This document shows positions 34,123 through 42,960 of a DNA stretch of 64,000 bases, one piece after another. The notes under the pieces were generated by a model. The model had not been told where the DNA came from. It did no database searches and saw only the letters and a program-made list of their open reading frames with translations. This DNA comes from JAJPKK01 sp963702755 (lineage in GTDB: Bacteria > Pseudomonadota > Alphaproteobacteria > Rhizobiales > Xanthobacteraceae), in the NCBI GenBank assembly GCA_963702755.1, contig CAVPDZ010000010.1:186001-250000 (forward strand). The letters run 5' to 3'. How positions within the stretch are numbered: position 1 is the first letter of the stretch; each line of letters begins with the position of its first letter. A program made the position numbers and the translations under genes.

Positions 34123-35826
34123 ATGCATCACGCCCGCCTGCGCGCCCTGCTTCTTGCCAGCGCCGCTCTCTGCACCGCACCGGCGCTTGCCGCCGACGTC
34201 ACGCCGGATCGGCTTACCAATCCGGAGCCGCAGAACTGGCTGATGAACCACCGCACCTATGATGCGCAGCGCTATTCCCCGCTCGACAAGATCAACAAGA
34301 CGAACATCAAGTCGCTCAAGCTTGCCTACGCGGTCGCGATCGGCGGCACCTCGGCGAACGAAAATCTGCAGGCGACGCCGCTCGCCGAGGACGGCTATCT
34401 CTACCTCGTCGATCAGTGGGGCGTGGTCTACAAGATCGACGGCCGCTCGGGCGACATGGGCCGCATCGTGTGGCGCATGGACCCCGGCCAGGAGAAGCTG
34501 CCGCTGTCGAACCGCGGCGCCGCGCTGTGGGGGAACCTCGTCGTCAGCACCGCGAACTATCCGCCGCGCGTGATCGCCACGAACAAGGAAACCGGCCGCG
34601 TCGTTTGGGACACCAACCTCGGCGACGGCCAGCCCGACGTGCAGCTCACCGCCGCGCCGCTTGCGGTCAAGGACAAGATCATTCTCGGCGCCGCCGGCGG
34701 CGATCGCGGCACGCGCGACTTCATCGCCGCGCTCGATGCCGCGACCGGAAAGATCGTCTGGCGCAAGTACGTGATCCCGGCGCCGGGCGAGCCCGGCGCG
34801 GAGACCTGGAAGGACAAGAACAACGCCTGGCAGACGGGCGGCGGCGCCATGTGGGTCACCGGCTCCTACGACGTTGCCGGCAACCAGGTGATCTGGGGCA
34901 CCGGCAATCCGGTGCCGGGCTACGACGCGACCTATCGGCCCGGCGACAACCTCTACACCAACAGCGTGATCTCCTGGAATCCCGACAGCGGCAAGATGAA
35001 CTGGTATTTCCAGTACACGCCGGGCGACCACTGGGATTACGACGAGGCAGGTACGCACATCCTGGTCGACGGCCAGATGGCGGGCGAGGCGCGCAAGCTC
35101 ATCACGCATTCGGCGCGCAACGGCTTCCTCTATACGATGGAGCGCAACAACGGCCAGACCTTGCTGGCGAAGCCCTATCTCGACAACATCAACTGGACGA
35201 AGGGCATCGACCAGAAGACCGGCCGTCCGGTCGACTACGTTGCCGGCGCCGACATCCAGCTCTATTCCGGCAACGCGGCGCCGACGCTCACCGACCCGAC
35301 GAAGAAAATGTGCCCGGGTCCCTCCGGCGGCAACAATTTCTGGCCGGCGACCTACAGCGTGAAGACGAAGCTCATGTACATCCCGACGGCGACGCCGTGC
35401 GTCGTCCTCACGCAGGATCCGACGCTCTCCAACAAGGCGAGCGATTGGAAGGGCGGCACCTACAAGCAGACCGAGCGGTTCGAGTCGAACCTCGTCGTCG
35501 CCGATCCGTTCACCGGCGAGATCAAGAAGACGGTGCACATTCCTTATCCAAACTACAGCGGAACGCTGTCGACCGCCGGTGGCCTCGTCTTCACCGGGTT
35601 CACCGACGGCACCTTCGTCGCTTATGACGACGCCACGCTCGATGAGCTGTGGAAGATCAATCTCGGCGACGGCTTCAACGCGCCGCCGATGACGTTCGAG
35701 GTCGGCGGCAAGCAGTATGTCGCGATCCTCGCCGGCCTGAGCCCGATTGCGCGCAGCAAGCACCAGCTCGTGCCCGAGCTCAAGGACATGCGCAACCAGA
35801 CGATGCTGTTCGTCTTCGGGCTTTGA
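34123..35826 (+). CDS. PQQ-dependent dehydrogenase, lanthanide-type metal site
   Basis: 567 residues with a signal peptide (about 1-23, ALAAD). The N-terminus NWLMNHRTYDAQRYSPLDKI is typical of quinoprotein alcohol dehydrogenases. Metal-site residues are in GAETWKD (Glu), WGTGNPVPGYD (Asn) and HWDYDEAG, where catalytic Asp is followed two residues later by another Asp, the lanthanide mark. RPGDNLYTNS is close to XoxF-type sequences. GGAGG 6 bases before the ATG fixes the start. A cytochrome c gene follows after 147 bases. Paralogous to, but quite diverged from, the enzyme at 8351. Intact. Confidence 0.88.
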   Translation: MHHARLRALLLASAALCTAPALAADVTPDRLTNPEPQNWLMNHRTYDAQRYSPLDKINKTNIKSLKLAYAVAIGGTSANENLQATPLAEDGYLYLVDQWGVVYKIDGRSGDMGRIVWRMDPGQEKLPLSNRGAALWGNLVVSTANYPPRVIATNKETGRVVWDTNLGDGQPDVQLTAAPLAVKDKIILGAAGGDRGTRDFIAALDAATGKIVWRKYVIPAPGEPGAETWKDKNNAWQTGGGAMWVTGSYDVAGNQVIWGTGNPVPGYDATYRPGDNLYTNSVISWNPDSGKMNWYFQYTPGDHWDYDEAGTHILVDGQMAGEARKLITHSARNGFLYTMERNNGQTLLAKPYLDNINWTKGIDQKTGRPVDYVAGADIQLYSGNAAPTLTDPTKKMCPGPSGGNNFWPATYSVKTKLMYIPTATPCVVLTQDPTLSNKASDWKGGTYKQTERFESNLVVADPFTGEIKKTVHIPYPNYSGTLSTAGGLVFTGFTDGTFVAYDDATLDELWKINLGDGFNAPPMTFEVGGKQYVAILAGLSPIARSKHQLVPELKDMRNQTMLFVFGL

Positions 35827-35837
35827 GCCTAGAATTT

Positions 35838-35868
35838 GTGGGTGGCCGCGCTCACCGCGGCCATCCAC
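35838..35868. repeat. hairpin between PQQ dehydrogenase and its cytochrome
   Basis: GTGGGTGGCCGCG and CGCGGCCATCCAC pair with one G-T wobble and a 5-base loop. It lacks a T run, so it is more likely an mRNA-stabilising or attenuating hairpin than an intrinsic terminator. Related to the repeat between higB and higA. Confidence 0.6.
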
Positions 35869-35973
35869 GTCTTCGCACCTTCAAGAAACGAAATGCAGAT
35901 CGCCTGCAAGAACGCGGGCAGCACGTAGCTTTCGCGAAGGCGAACCAAGAAGGGAAAGAAAGGAACAGGTCGC

Positions 35974-36390
35974 GTGAAAATCGTTCGGTTCGTCGGCGCC
36001 GCCATGGTGGCGGGCATGTTCACAATCGGTGGCGCGAGCGCGCAAGACCATTCGTTCGGCAAGCGGATTTTCGAAGAGAAGGCGGATTGCCAGTTCTGCC
36101 ACGGCATCAACGGCGACGGCCGCGGCGATCCGCGTTCCCCCGGCCGCGCCGCCAACTTCCATGAGACGACGCTGACGCGGGCGCAGATGATCGAGGTCAT
36201 CGCGTGCGGGCGGCCCGGAACCGAAATGCCGCATTTCGACAAGTACGCCTACGAGGACACCGACTGCTACGGCCTCAAGGGCAAGAATCTCGGCGCGGAC
36301 ATGCCCCACGATCCGCATTCGACCTCGCTCGCGAAGCGCGAGATCGAGGCCGTGACCGACTACATCTTCGCGACCTTCGTCGGGAAATAA
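35974..36390 (+). CDS. monoheme cytochrome c, likely electron acceptor of the PQQ dehydrogenase
   Basis: 138 residues. Signal peptide to about residue 23 (GGASAQ), CQFCHGINGDG heme site, and TEMPHFDKYAYEDTDC, with the Met ligand and extra Cys near the C-terminal half. The size and motif layout recall XoxG/cytochrome cL-like partners of quinoproteins. Start is GTG with AAAGGAACAGG upstream. Same strand as the dehydrogenase, separated by a hairpin. Function as its acceptor is inferred from position. Confidence 0.82.
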   Translation: MKIVRFVGAAMVAGMFTIGGASAQDHSFGKRIFEEKADCQFCHGINGDGRGDPRSPGRAANFHETTLTRAQMIEVIACGRPGTEMPHFDKYAYEDTDCYGLKGKNLGADMPHDPHSTSLAKREIEAVTDYIFATFVGK

Positions 36391-36423
36391 GCGCAGCCCA
36401 CGCGAGCGAGGGCAGTCGCTCTT

Positions 36424-36735
36424 TCACCTCCCCCTGGAGGGGGGAGGTCGCCCGCGCGAAGCGGGCGGGAGGGGGTGACAGCGCTTCCGCAAAGTGGCGC
36501 AAAAATCAGCGCCGCAGTTGTTGAGCGCGTCGCCCCACCACTCCTTCACCTCCCCCTGGAGGGGGAGGTCGCGCGCGCGAAGGCGGGCGGGAGGGGGTGG
36601 CAGCGCTTCAGCATACGCGGCGCTGAAAAATCAACGCAGCAATCGTTGAAGCGCTGTCACCCCACCCCGGACCGCCTTGCGGCGGTCCGACCCTCCCCCT
36701 CCAGGGGAGGGTGCGAGAGCCTCCAGGGGAGGGCG
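36424..36735. repeat. two tandem copies of the GGTGGCAGCGCTTCA palindromic repeat
   Basis: The CACCTCCCCCTGGAGGGGGA head occurs twice (from about 36425 and 36546), followed by GTGACAGCGCTTCC and GGTGGCAGCGCTTCAGC respectively. The second copy is closed by GTTGAAGCGCTGTCACCCC and CCCTCCCCCTCCAGGGGAGG. The first copy lacks its right half. Same family as 23148-23284. Confidence 0.75.
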
Positions 36736-36740
36736 CAGCG

Positions 36741-39700
36741 CTAATGCGCCTCGTCCCAGTTGGCGGCGGCGCGGGCGTCGACGTGGAGCGGGACGGAGAG
36801 CGCGACGGCAGGGTGCGGCGCGTCCTCCATCACCCTCTTGACCACGGGTAGCGTCGCCTCGATCTCGTCGTCGGGCACTTCGAAGATCAGTTCGTCATGC
36901 ACCTGCAGCAGCATGCGGGCGCTGAGGCGATGCTTCCTCAGGGCGTCCTCCATGCGGACCATGGCGCGGCGGATGATGTCGGCCGCGGTGCCCTGCAAGC
37001 GCGCATTGATGGCGGCGCGCTCGTTGAAGGAGCGCAGCGACGGGTTCGACGCCGTGATGTCCGGGTAGTGGCATTTGCGGCCGAACAGCGTGGTGACGTA
37101 GCCGTTCTTGCGGCAGAACTCGCGGGTCGCGTCCATGTAGCCGCGGATGCCGGGAAAGCGCTCGAAGTATTTCTTGATGTAGGCGGCGGCCTCGTCGCGC
37201 GGAATGCCGAGCTGGTTCGCAAGGCCGAACGCCGAGATGCCGTAGATGATGCCGAAGTTGATCGCCTTGGCGCGGCGGCGCACCTCGCCCGGCATGCCCG
37301 CGACCGGCACGCCGAACATTTCCGATGCGGTCATCGCATGAATGTCGGTGCCCTCGCGGAAGGCGCGCTTCAAGGCGGCAATGTCGGCGATCTCCGCCAA
37401 CAGCCGCAGCTCGATCTGGGAGTAGTCGGCCGACACCAGCTTGTAGCCGGGCTCCGAGATGAAGGCGCGCCTGATCTTGCGGCCTTCCTCGGTGCGGATC
37501 GGGATGTTCTGCAGGTTGGGCTCGGAGGACGACAATCTCCCGGTCGTGGTCGCGGCAAGCGCGTAGCTCGTGTGCACGCGGCCGGTATCCGGATTGACGA
37601 ATGACGGCAGGAGATCGGTATAGGTCGATTGCAGCTTGCTGATCTGGCGCCACTCCAGAATCTTGGTCGGCAGCACGTGGCCTTCCTCGGCGAGATCGTC
37701 GAGCACGGACGCGGATGTCGACCATGCGCCGGTCTTGGTCTTTCGGCCGCCCGGCAATTGCATCTTGCCGAACAGGATGTCGCCAAGCTGCTTCGGACTG
37801 CCTGGGTTGAGCGGCTCGCCCGCGAGTTCCTGAATGTCGGCCTCGAGACCGGCGGACTTTTGCGAGAACTCGCCCGACAGCCGCGACAGCACGTCAGTGT
37901 CGATCGAGATGCCGCGCCGCTCCATTCGCGCCAGCACCGCAACGAGCGGACGTTCCAGCGTCTCGTAAGCGGTGACCATGTGTTCCGGCACGAGCCGCGC
38001 CTTCAACAGGCGCCAGACGCGCAAGGCGATATCCGGGATCTCCGCGCAGAACTGGCAGGCCCGCGTGATTTCGACCGCGGCAAACGGGGTCTGCGTGCGC
38101 CCCCGACCGACGAGGTCCGGCAGGTTCAGCACGGCATGGCCGCCGAAGTGGCGGTGTGCGAGGGACGTCAGGTCGTGATTGCCGCGCCCGGCATCGAGCA
38201 CGTACGACATCAGCATCACGTCGTCGATACAGCGAAGCTCGATGCCGTGGCGATCGAGGACCAGCGCGTCCGGCTTCACATCATGGCCGATCTTGAGCAC
38301 CGATCGATCCTCGAGCATCGGCTTGAGCAGCGCGAGCGCCTCGTGCTCGCCGATCTGGCCCGGCGCGAGCCCGGCAAGGAGATCGTCGGCCGCCGCGCGA
38401 TGGCTCAGCGGAATGTACGCGGCCTTGTTGGGGCCGAGAGCGAGCGACACGCCGATCAGCGCGGCAATCATCGGATCGGGCGACGTCGTCGCGAGATCGA
38501 TCGCGACATAGCCCTGATCGGTTGCTTGCGCGATCCAGCGCGCGAGCATGTCGGCGTCGGCGATCGTCTCGTAGGCGGCGCGATCGATCTTGTGGGCGGC
38601 GGCTTCGGCCAGGCGTTCGCGCACCAGCATCAGCGGCGCGATCGGCTCGGATCGCGCTGTCGTCCGCTTGCGCTCGGGCTCGGCGAGACCGAGCGACAAT
38701 TGGCGCGCCGCGGTGGTGGGCGCAGGAGCGCTCTCGCCGTTTGCGGGCGCCGGGCTGGGCTCGGCAGCGACGGCATCGGCGGGCTCGACCCGGCTTGCGG
38801 AGGCAAGCTCGGGATCGGGATCGACCACGTTGGGATCGAGGCCGGTCGCCTCGCCGACGCGCTTGGTGAGGCCGGTGAACTCCATCGCCTTGAGAAAAGC
38901 GATCAGGGTCTTCGGATCGCGACCGTCGAGCGGCAGATCCTCAAGCGGACATTTCAGCTCGACATGATCGTCGAGATACACCAGCCGCTTCGACATGCGC
39001 GCCTGCTCGGCGTATTCGATCAGCGATTGGCGGCGCTTCTCCTGCTTGATCTCGGGGGCGCGCGCGAGCAGCGTTTCGAGATCGCCGTACTCCTTGATGA
39101 GCTGGGCCGCGGTCTTGACGCCAATGCCCGGGACACCGGGCACGTTGTCGGTCGGATCGCCGATCAGCGCCTGGACATCGACGACCTTCTCCGGCGGCAC
39201 GCCGAATTTCTCGACGACTTCGTCGGGGCCGATGCGGCGCTCGTTCCCCGGCATCGGATCGAACATGGTGACGCCGGGACGAACGAGCTGCATCAAGTCC
39301 TTGTCGCCGGCGATGATCGAGACGTCGGCGCCCTGTTCGAGGGCGACGCGCGCGTAGGTCGCGATCAGATCGTCCGCCTCGAAGCCTTCCTGCTCGATCG
39401 GGATCAGGCCGAAGGCGCGGACGGCGTCGCGCATCAGCGGAAACTGCGGCACGAGTTCGTCCGGCGGCTCGGGCCGATGGCCCTTGTAGTCGGTGTAGAT
39501 GTCGTTGCGGAAGCTCCTGCCCGAATAGTCGAACACCACGGCGACGTGGCTCGGCATCACGCCGTTGAGGCCCTCGCGCAGGAGCTTCCACAGCATGTTG
39601 CAGAAGGTCAGCACCGCGCCGGTCGGCATGCCGTCCGAGCGCGTGAAGCTGCGGCCGCGGCTCTGCGCGGCCTTGAACATGGCGAAGTAGGCGCGAAAAA

Positions 39701-39773
39701 TGAAAGACGACCCGTCGATCAAAAAGACATGGTCGCCCTTGCGCAGCTTGCGAGGGCTAGCGTTCGTGGTCAT
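36741..39773 (-). CDS. polA: DNA polymerase I
   Basis: 1010 residues, full length and intact. The 5' nuclease domain (about 15-300) has LIDGSSFIFRAYFA and GFEADDLIATYA. The 3'-5' exonuclease domain (about 400-610) is altered: motif I reads AIDLATTSPDP (Asp426-Leu-Ala428) where DTET is usual, and motif III reads CAEIPDIALRVW instead of the YxxxD form. The polymerase domain is normal: SADYSQIELRLLAEIAD, KAINFGIIYGISAFGLANQL and LLQVHDELIFEVP. Fills gaps and removes primers in replication and repair; proofreading may be weak. A palindromic repeat lies downstream. Start ATG at 39773 gives the family N-terminus. Confidence 0.95.
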   Translation of the reverse strand: MTTNASPRKLRKGDHVFLIDGSSFIFRAYFAMFKAAQSRGRSFTRSDGMPTGAVLTFCNMLWKLLREGLNGVMPSHVAVVFDYSGRSFRNDIYTDYKGHRPEPPDELVPQFPLMRDAVRAFGLIPIEQEGFEADDLIATYARVALEQGADVSIIAGDKDLMQLVRPGVTMFDPMPGNERRIGPDEVVEKFGVPPEKVVDVQALIGDPTDNVPGVPGIGVKTAAQLIKEYGDLETLLARAPEIKQEKRRQSLIEYAEQARMSKRLVYLDDHVELKCPLEDLPLDGRDPKTLIAFLKAMEFTGLTKRVGEATGLDPNVVDPDPELASASRVEPADAVAAEPSPAPANGESAPAPTTAARQLSLGLAEPERKRTTARSEPIAPLMLVRERLAEAAAHKIDRAAYETIADADMLARWIAQATDQGYVAIDLATTSPDPMIAALIGVSLALGPNKAAYIPLSHRAAADDLLAGLAPGQIGEHEALALLKPMLEDRSVLKIGHDVKPDALVLDRHGIELRCIDDVMLMSYVLDAGRGNHDLTSLAHRHFGGHAVLNLPDLVGRGRTQTPFAAVEITRACQFCAEIPDIALRVWRLLKARLVPEHMVTAYETLERPLVAVLARMERRGISIDTDVLSRLSGEFSQKSAGLEADIQELAGEPLNPGSPKQLGDILFGKMQLPGGRKTKTGAWSTSASVLDDLAEEGHVLPTKILEWRQISKLQSTYTDLLPSFVNPDTGRVHTSYALAATTTGRLSSSEPNLQNIPIRTEEGRKIRRAFISEPGYKLVSADYSQIELRLLAEIADIAALKRAFREGTDIHAMTASEMFGVPVAGMPGEVRRRAKAINFGIIYGISAFGLANQLGIPRDEAAAYIKKYFERFPGIRGYMDATREFCRKNGYVTTLFGRKCHYPDITASNPSLRSFNERAAINARLQGTAADIIRRAMVRMEDALRKHRLSARMLLQVHDELIFEVPDDEIEATLPVVKRVMEDAPHPAVALSVPLHVDARAAANWDEAH

Positions 39774-39890
39774 GGATACTTGCGTATGTATGGCGTCCTC
39801 TTCGCCATACCACCCCGCGCGATCAGCGGGAAGTCCGGGCGACCTTGATAACGACAGAGTCTTCTCGGCTGTCGGCGGTGGCGCATTCGC

Positions 39891-40685
39891 TCAGCGCACC
39901 GACGAAGGCTTCCATTCGCGAGCCGACCGCTGCGCTTCAGCAATCTGTGCGGGGGTCATTAAGGCGGCGACGGCCGTGCGGCCCTCCTCAGCCAACTTGC
40001 GAAGCGCTGCCGTCGCCTCATCACTCGGGCTCAATTGGGAAACGGCGAGGTCGAACCACGTGTAGGCTTCAACATAATCCGGGCCTACGCCGTGGCCGTC
40101 TCTGTACATGGTCCCAAGGAACCATTGGGCGGAAGCGCTGCCTTGGTCCGCAGCTTTGCGAGTCCACTTCACCGCCTCGGCGTAATTTTGCGGCATCCCC
40201 TGGCCGTCGCTGTAGATGTATCCAAGCCTGAGTTGAGCGTCAGCATCGCCTTGGTCGGCAGCCTTGCGATACCAACTCACGCCTTCAGCGTAGTCCTGCG
40301 GTACGCCCACCCCTTCGACATAGATGAACCCGAGCCTGAACTGCGCTTCAGCGAGGCCTTGGTCCGCAGCCTTGCGATACCACTTTGTCGCATCAGCGAG
40401 GTTCTGCGGCACGCCATCGCCTTTACTGTACATGTCTCCGAGGAGGAACTGCGCGTCCGCCTTGCCTTTGTCGGCCGGCGACCGCAGGAGCTGGGCGGCC
40501 GCCGCGTATTCGCCGCGGTCATAGGCGGTCGTGCCGTCTTTGAACGGGTCTGCCGATACTGATTCCGTTGCGGGTTGATGCCCGCGCGTGCCACCGGTGC
40601 GCAACTCGGCAAAATAAACAATTCCGAACGTCGCGGTGAGCGCAAGGATGAACGCGACGACGGCTGCTTTGAATTTGCGGTTCAT
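39891..40685 (-). CDS. Sel1-repeat protein, membrane-anchored or secreted
   Basis: 264 residues. A hydrophobic segment at about 8-27 (AAVVAFILALTATFGIVYF) is a signal anchor. Residues about 60-235 hold four to five Sel1/TPR-like repeats, each with ADAQFLLGDMYSKGDGVPQN-type sequence (ADAQLRLGYIYSDGQGMPQN, ASAQWFLGTMYRDGHGVGPD). Such proteins act as scaffolds for envelope or signalling complexes. The ATG at 40685 was chosen over longer frames because the signal begins there. Unlinked to its neighbours. Confidence 0.82.
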   Translation of the reverse strand: MNRKFKAAVVAFILALTATFGIVYFAELRTGGTRGHQPATESVSADPFKDGTTAYDRGEYAAAAQLLRSPADKGKADAQFLLGDMYSKGDGVPQNLADATKWYRKAADQGLAEAQFRLGFIYVEGVGVPQDYAEGVSWYRKAADQGDADAQLRLGYIYSDGQGMPQNYAEAVKWTRKAADQGSASAQWFLGTMYRDGHGVGPDYVEAYTWFDLAVSQLSPSDEATAALRKLAEEGRTAVAALMTPAQIAEAQRSAREWKPSSVR

Positions 40686-40903
40686 ATTTGTCCGTCCGAT
40701 GGGAACTGCATCATACCCGACGAAGACTTGGCCGCCAGCCTCTGCGGGGGTGTAGCCCTGCACTTGAGGAGAACCCGCTGGAGTGCATCGTGGCCGGCGT
40801 CATCGTCACAGCGTTTGCCCAGTCGAAGTTTGCGAGCCGAATCCGCGGTTAACGGCCAGTCAATACCTGACCGACTAGAATCAAACGCACAAGGAGTTCA
40901 GTT

Positions 40904-41206
40904 ATGTTCTGGTCAAACCGTCAGCGTACATCGACGCCGGCTCACCTCCCCTCTGATCGGTCCGCCCTCATTGACCGCGTGAGAAACGGCGTCCTCGAAT
41001 CCCTCCGAAAAATTCTTGCCACAAGGGGCTCTGGCGGCTGGCTCGACAGTTCGACCGTCGAGCTAAGCAACGGCCAGCACATGCCGATGGCGGACTATAT
41101 CAGGGGGTTCGCAGAGCATGTCCAAGAGTGCGATATGACCGACGACGACTGCGTCAAGATTCGGGAGGCGCTCAGCGGACTAAACGAACAATTCGCCTCC
41201 GCCTGA
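40904..41206 (+). CDS. hypothetical protein
   Basis: 100 residues, soluble. AAGGAG lies 8 bases before the ATG, a strong initiation site. SNGQHMPMADYIRGFAEHVQ and ECDMTDDDCVKIREALSGLN are predicted helical; no family recognised. Base composition slightly lower in GC than neighbours. Confidence 0.6.
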   Translation: MFWSNRQRTSTPAHLPSDRSALIDRVRNGVLESLRKILATRGSGGWLDSSTVELSNGQHMPMADYIRGFAEHVQECDMTDDDCVKIREALSGLNEQFASA

Positions 41207-41509
41207 CACAGGCGTTCGCTGGCGAGTTGGTTGTCTGCTCTGTCCCCGGCTGCCCGGATAAGCGATTTCGGCAAATTCGCTTGAGAATCGTTTTTTAGTC
41301 CCACTATCCCGCATCGATACCAAGACGACTTCCGTCGTCAGCGTGTTCACGCGGCCAAGGCTGCAAATTCCAGTCTAGTCGATCGTCTCGGTTCGGAGGC
41401 GGCCTGGGCAGCGGCCACCACTCGCCCCAGCAAATCAGATCAGCGTTTGAGCCTCGACAGACACCCGCCCAGCACCTGAGCGCGCGATGTCAGCCAAGGC
41501 AATTGCGAA
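41207..41509. other. gene-free spacer
   Basis: 303 bases between the convergent hypothetical and SleB genes. A weak stem (AAGCGATTTCGGCAAATTCGCTT) followed by GAGAATCGTTTTTTAG at 41260-41298 could be a terminator of the hypothetical gene. Nothing else is seen. Confidence 0.4.
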
Positions 41510-42880
41510 TTACAGGGTCTTCTCGGCTTCGGCGGTCGCGCTCGGATCGCCCCAGATCGGCGAGTTCGCGCCGTCACCCCAGCTGCGCGGGCGATAGAAG
41601 GTGTGGACGCCGATGCGATCGAGCTTGTGCATCTCGCGCACCCAGAACGGATGCACCCAGCGGGCGTGATAGTGGGTCGCCTTGCCGACGTCGGGGAGCC
41701 AGAACTTGCCGTCGAGGGTATCGTGGGCGATGCGCTCCGCGCGCTCGTAGGCGGCGGGCTCGGTGATGCGGTCCGGGATGCCGTCGCAGGCGAAGGAGAA
41801 CTGGCAGGCCATGTGGCGGTGCGCGTTCTGGTAGACGACGCCACAGACGCTGTTCGGGTAGTAGCCCGAGAATACCCGGTTCATCACCACCTGGGCGACG
41901 GCGATCTGCCCGCGCGTCGGCTCGCCGCGCGCCTCGAAATAGATGGCGTTGGCGAGGCACTTCTCTTCGGCGGCGCGCGCTTCGCCGACGATGCCAAGGC
42001 GCTCGGCGGGGCTCATCAGGCCGTTGGGATTTTCGGCCATGTCGCCCTTGGGCGCGACGGATTCGTTGGCGTAATCGTCGCCGTATCCGATCATCGGCGG
42101 CGGCGTCGGGTCCCAGGGATCGAGCCCGAGGCCGTCGTCGGTCGGAATGTCGCCGAAATAGAGTTGTGCCGCCCGCAGCGGCGCACTGATGGTCTCGAAC
42201 CGCGTGACCGGCGCGTACGTCTGCTCGGGCAAATCATAATCGGCAGCGTCGGTCTCCGGTGGCGACGGCAGCGCGGCATCGACGGCGGCCGGCGCAGGCA
42301 CGGCGGCCGGCGGCGGTGCGGAGATCGGCTCCGCCGGGATCGGTTCACGCGATGGCAACGCCGCGACGACTTGAGGCGGCGATGCCGTCGCGCTGTCGGG
42401 TGCGGCCGTGACAGCCTGGGCCGGCTTATCTACCTCGGGCGAAGCCAGGCGCAATTCCTTGTGAGCGCGATCGACCGTCGGGAAGGTGCGGATCGCTGCC
42501 GCCGGATTGCGATAGAGGTCGCCCCGCGTGATCGGCGCGCGTGGAACGGCGGCGGTGACATTGACGTCCTGCAGCGACGCGACCCGGTACGGCGCGGGTT
42601 CTGCGACCGCCGTGCCCACCGGCTGGGGCAGTACAAACGTCGGCTCGTGGATCGTTCCGAACGGCGAGGCAATGAAATGAGATCGCTGATTGGTGCCGGC
42701 GGCATGCGCGGTCATCATGGCCCCCAGATCCTGGTGGCCACTCCGCACCGTCAGCAGGGCCAGTACCACGACAGCCAGACCGAACGGGGCCGCGAACCCC
42801 CTCGGTCTGCGACGCGGCGCATTCCGACTAACCCGATGCAACCCCCATACCCCCACGCCGTTGGCGGTTCCCAGCTGCAT
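41510..42880 (-). CDS. cell wall hydrolase, SleB domain
   Basis: 456 residues. A membrane-spanning signal anchor at about 25-45 (APFGLAVVVLALLTVR), a long Pro/Ala-rich linker to about residue 310, then a C-terminal SleB/Hydrolase_2 domain: CLANAIYFEARGEPTRGQIA with the catalytic Glu, NRVFSGYYPNSVCGVVYQN, CQFSFACDG and ATHYHARWVHPFW. It should cleave peptidoglycan glycan strands as a lytic transglycosylase-like enzyme at the cell surface. CCGGGAGTGG precedes ATG 42880; a TTG at 42913 is upstream in frame. Not in an operon with a sporulation gene, as expected for rhizobial paralogues. Confidence 0.87.
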   Translation of the reverse strand: MQLGTANGVGVWGLHRVSRNAPRRRPRGFAAPFGLAVVVLALLTVRSGHQDLGAMMTAHAAGTNQRSHFIASPFGTIHEPTFVLPQPVGTAVAEPAPYRVASLQDVNVTAAVPRAPITRGDLYRNPAAAIRTFPTVDRAHKELRLASPEVDKPAQAVTAAPDSATASPPQVVAALPSREPIPAEPISAPPPAAVPAPAAVDAALPSPPETDAADYDLPEQTYAPVTRFETISAPLRAAQLYFGDIPTDDGLGLDPWDPTPPPMIGYGDDYANESVAPKGDMAENPNGLMSPAERLGIVGEARAAEEKCLANAIYFEARGEPTRGQIAVAQVVMNRVFSGYYPNSVCGVVYQNAHRHMACQFSFACDGIPDRITEPAAYERAERIAHDTLDGKFWLPDVGKATHYHARWVHPFWVREMHKLDRIGVHTFYRPRSWGDGANSPIWGDPSATAEAEKTL

Positions 42881-42960
42881 TCCACTCCCGGAGATCGGCA
42901 GGATTGCGGCCAAATCTGTGCCAACACGAGACGTTATCAGTTGTTATCCTTGATGTATCG

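Noticed and set aside
34015..35868. 617-residue minus-strand frame opposite the second PQQ dehydrogenase
   Set aside because: Antisense shadow of a well-supported gene; no motif, ribosome site or sensible composition. The same holds for long antisense frames opposite 8351-10009 and 50223-51923.
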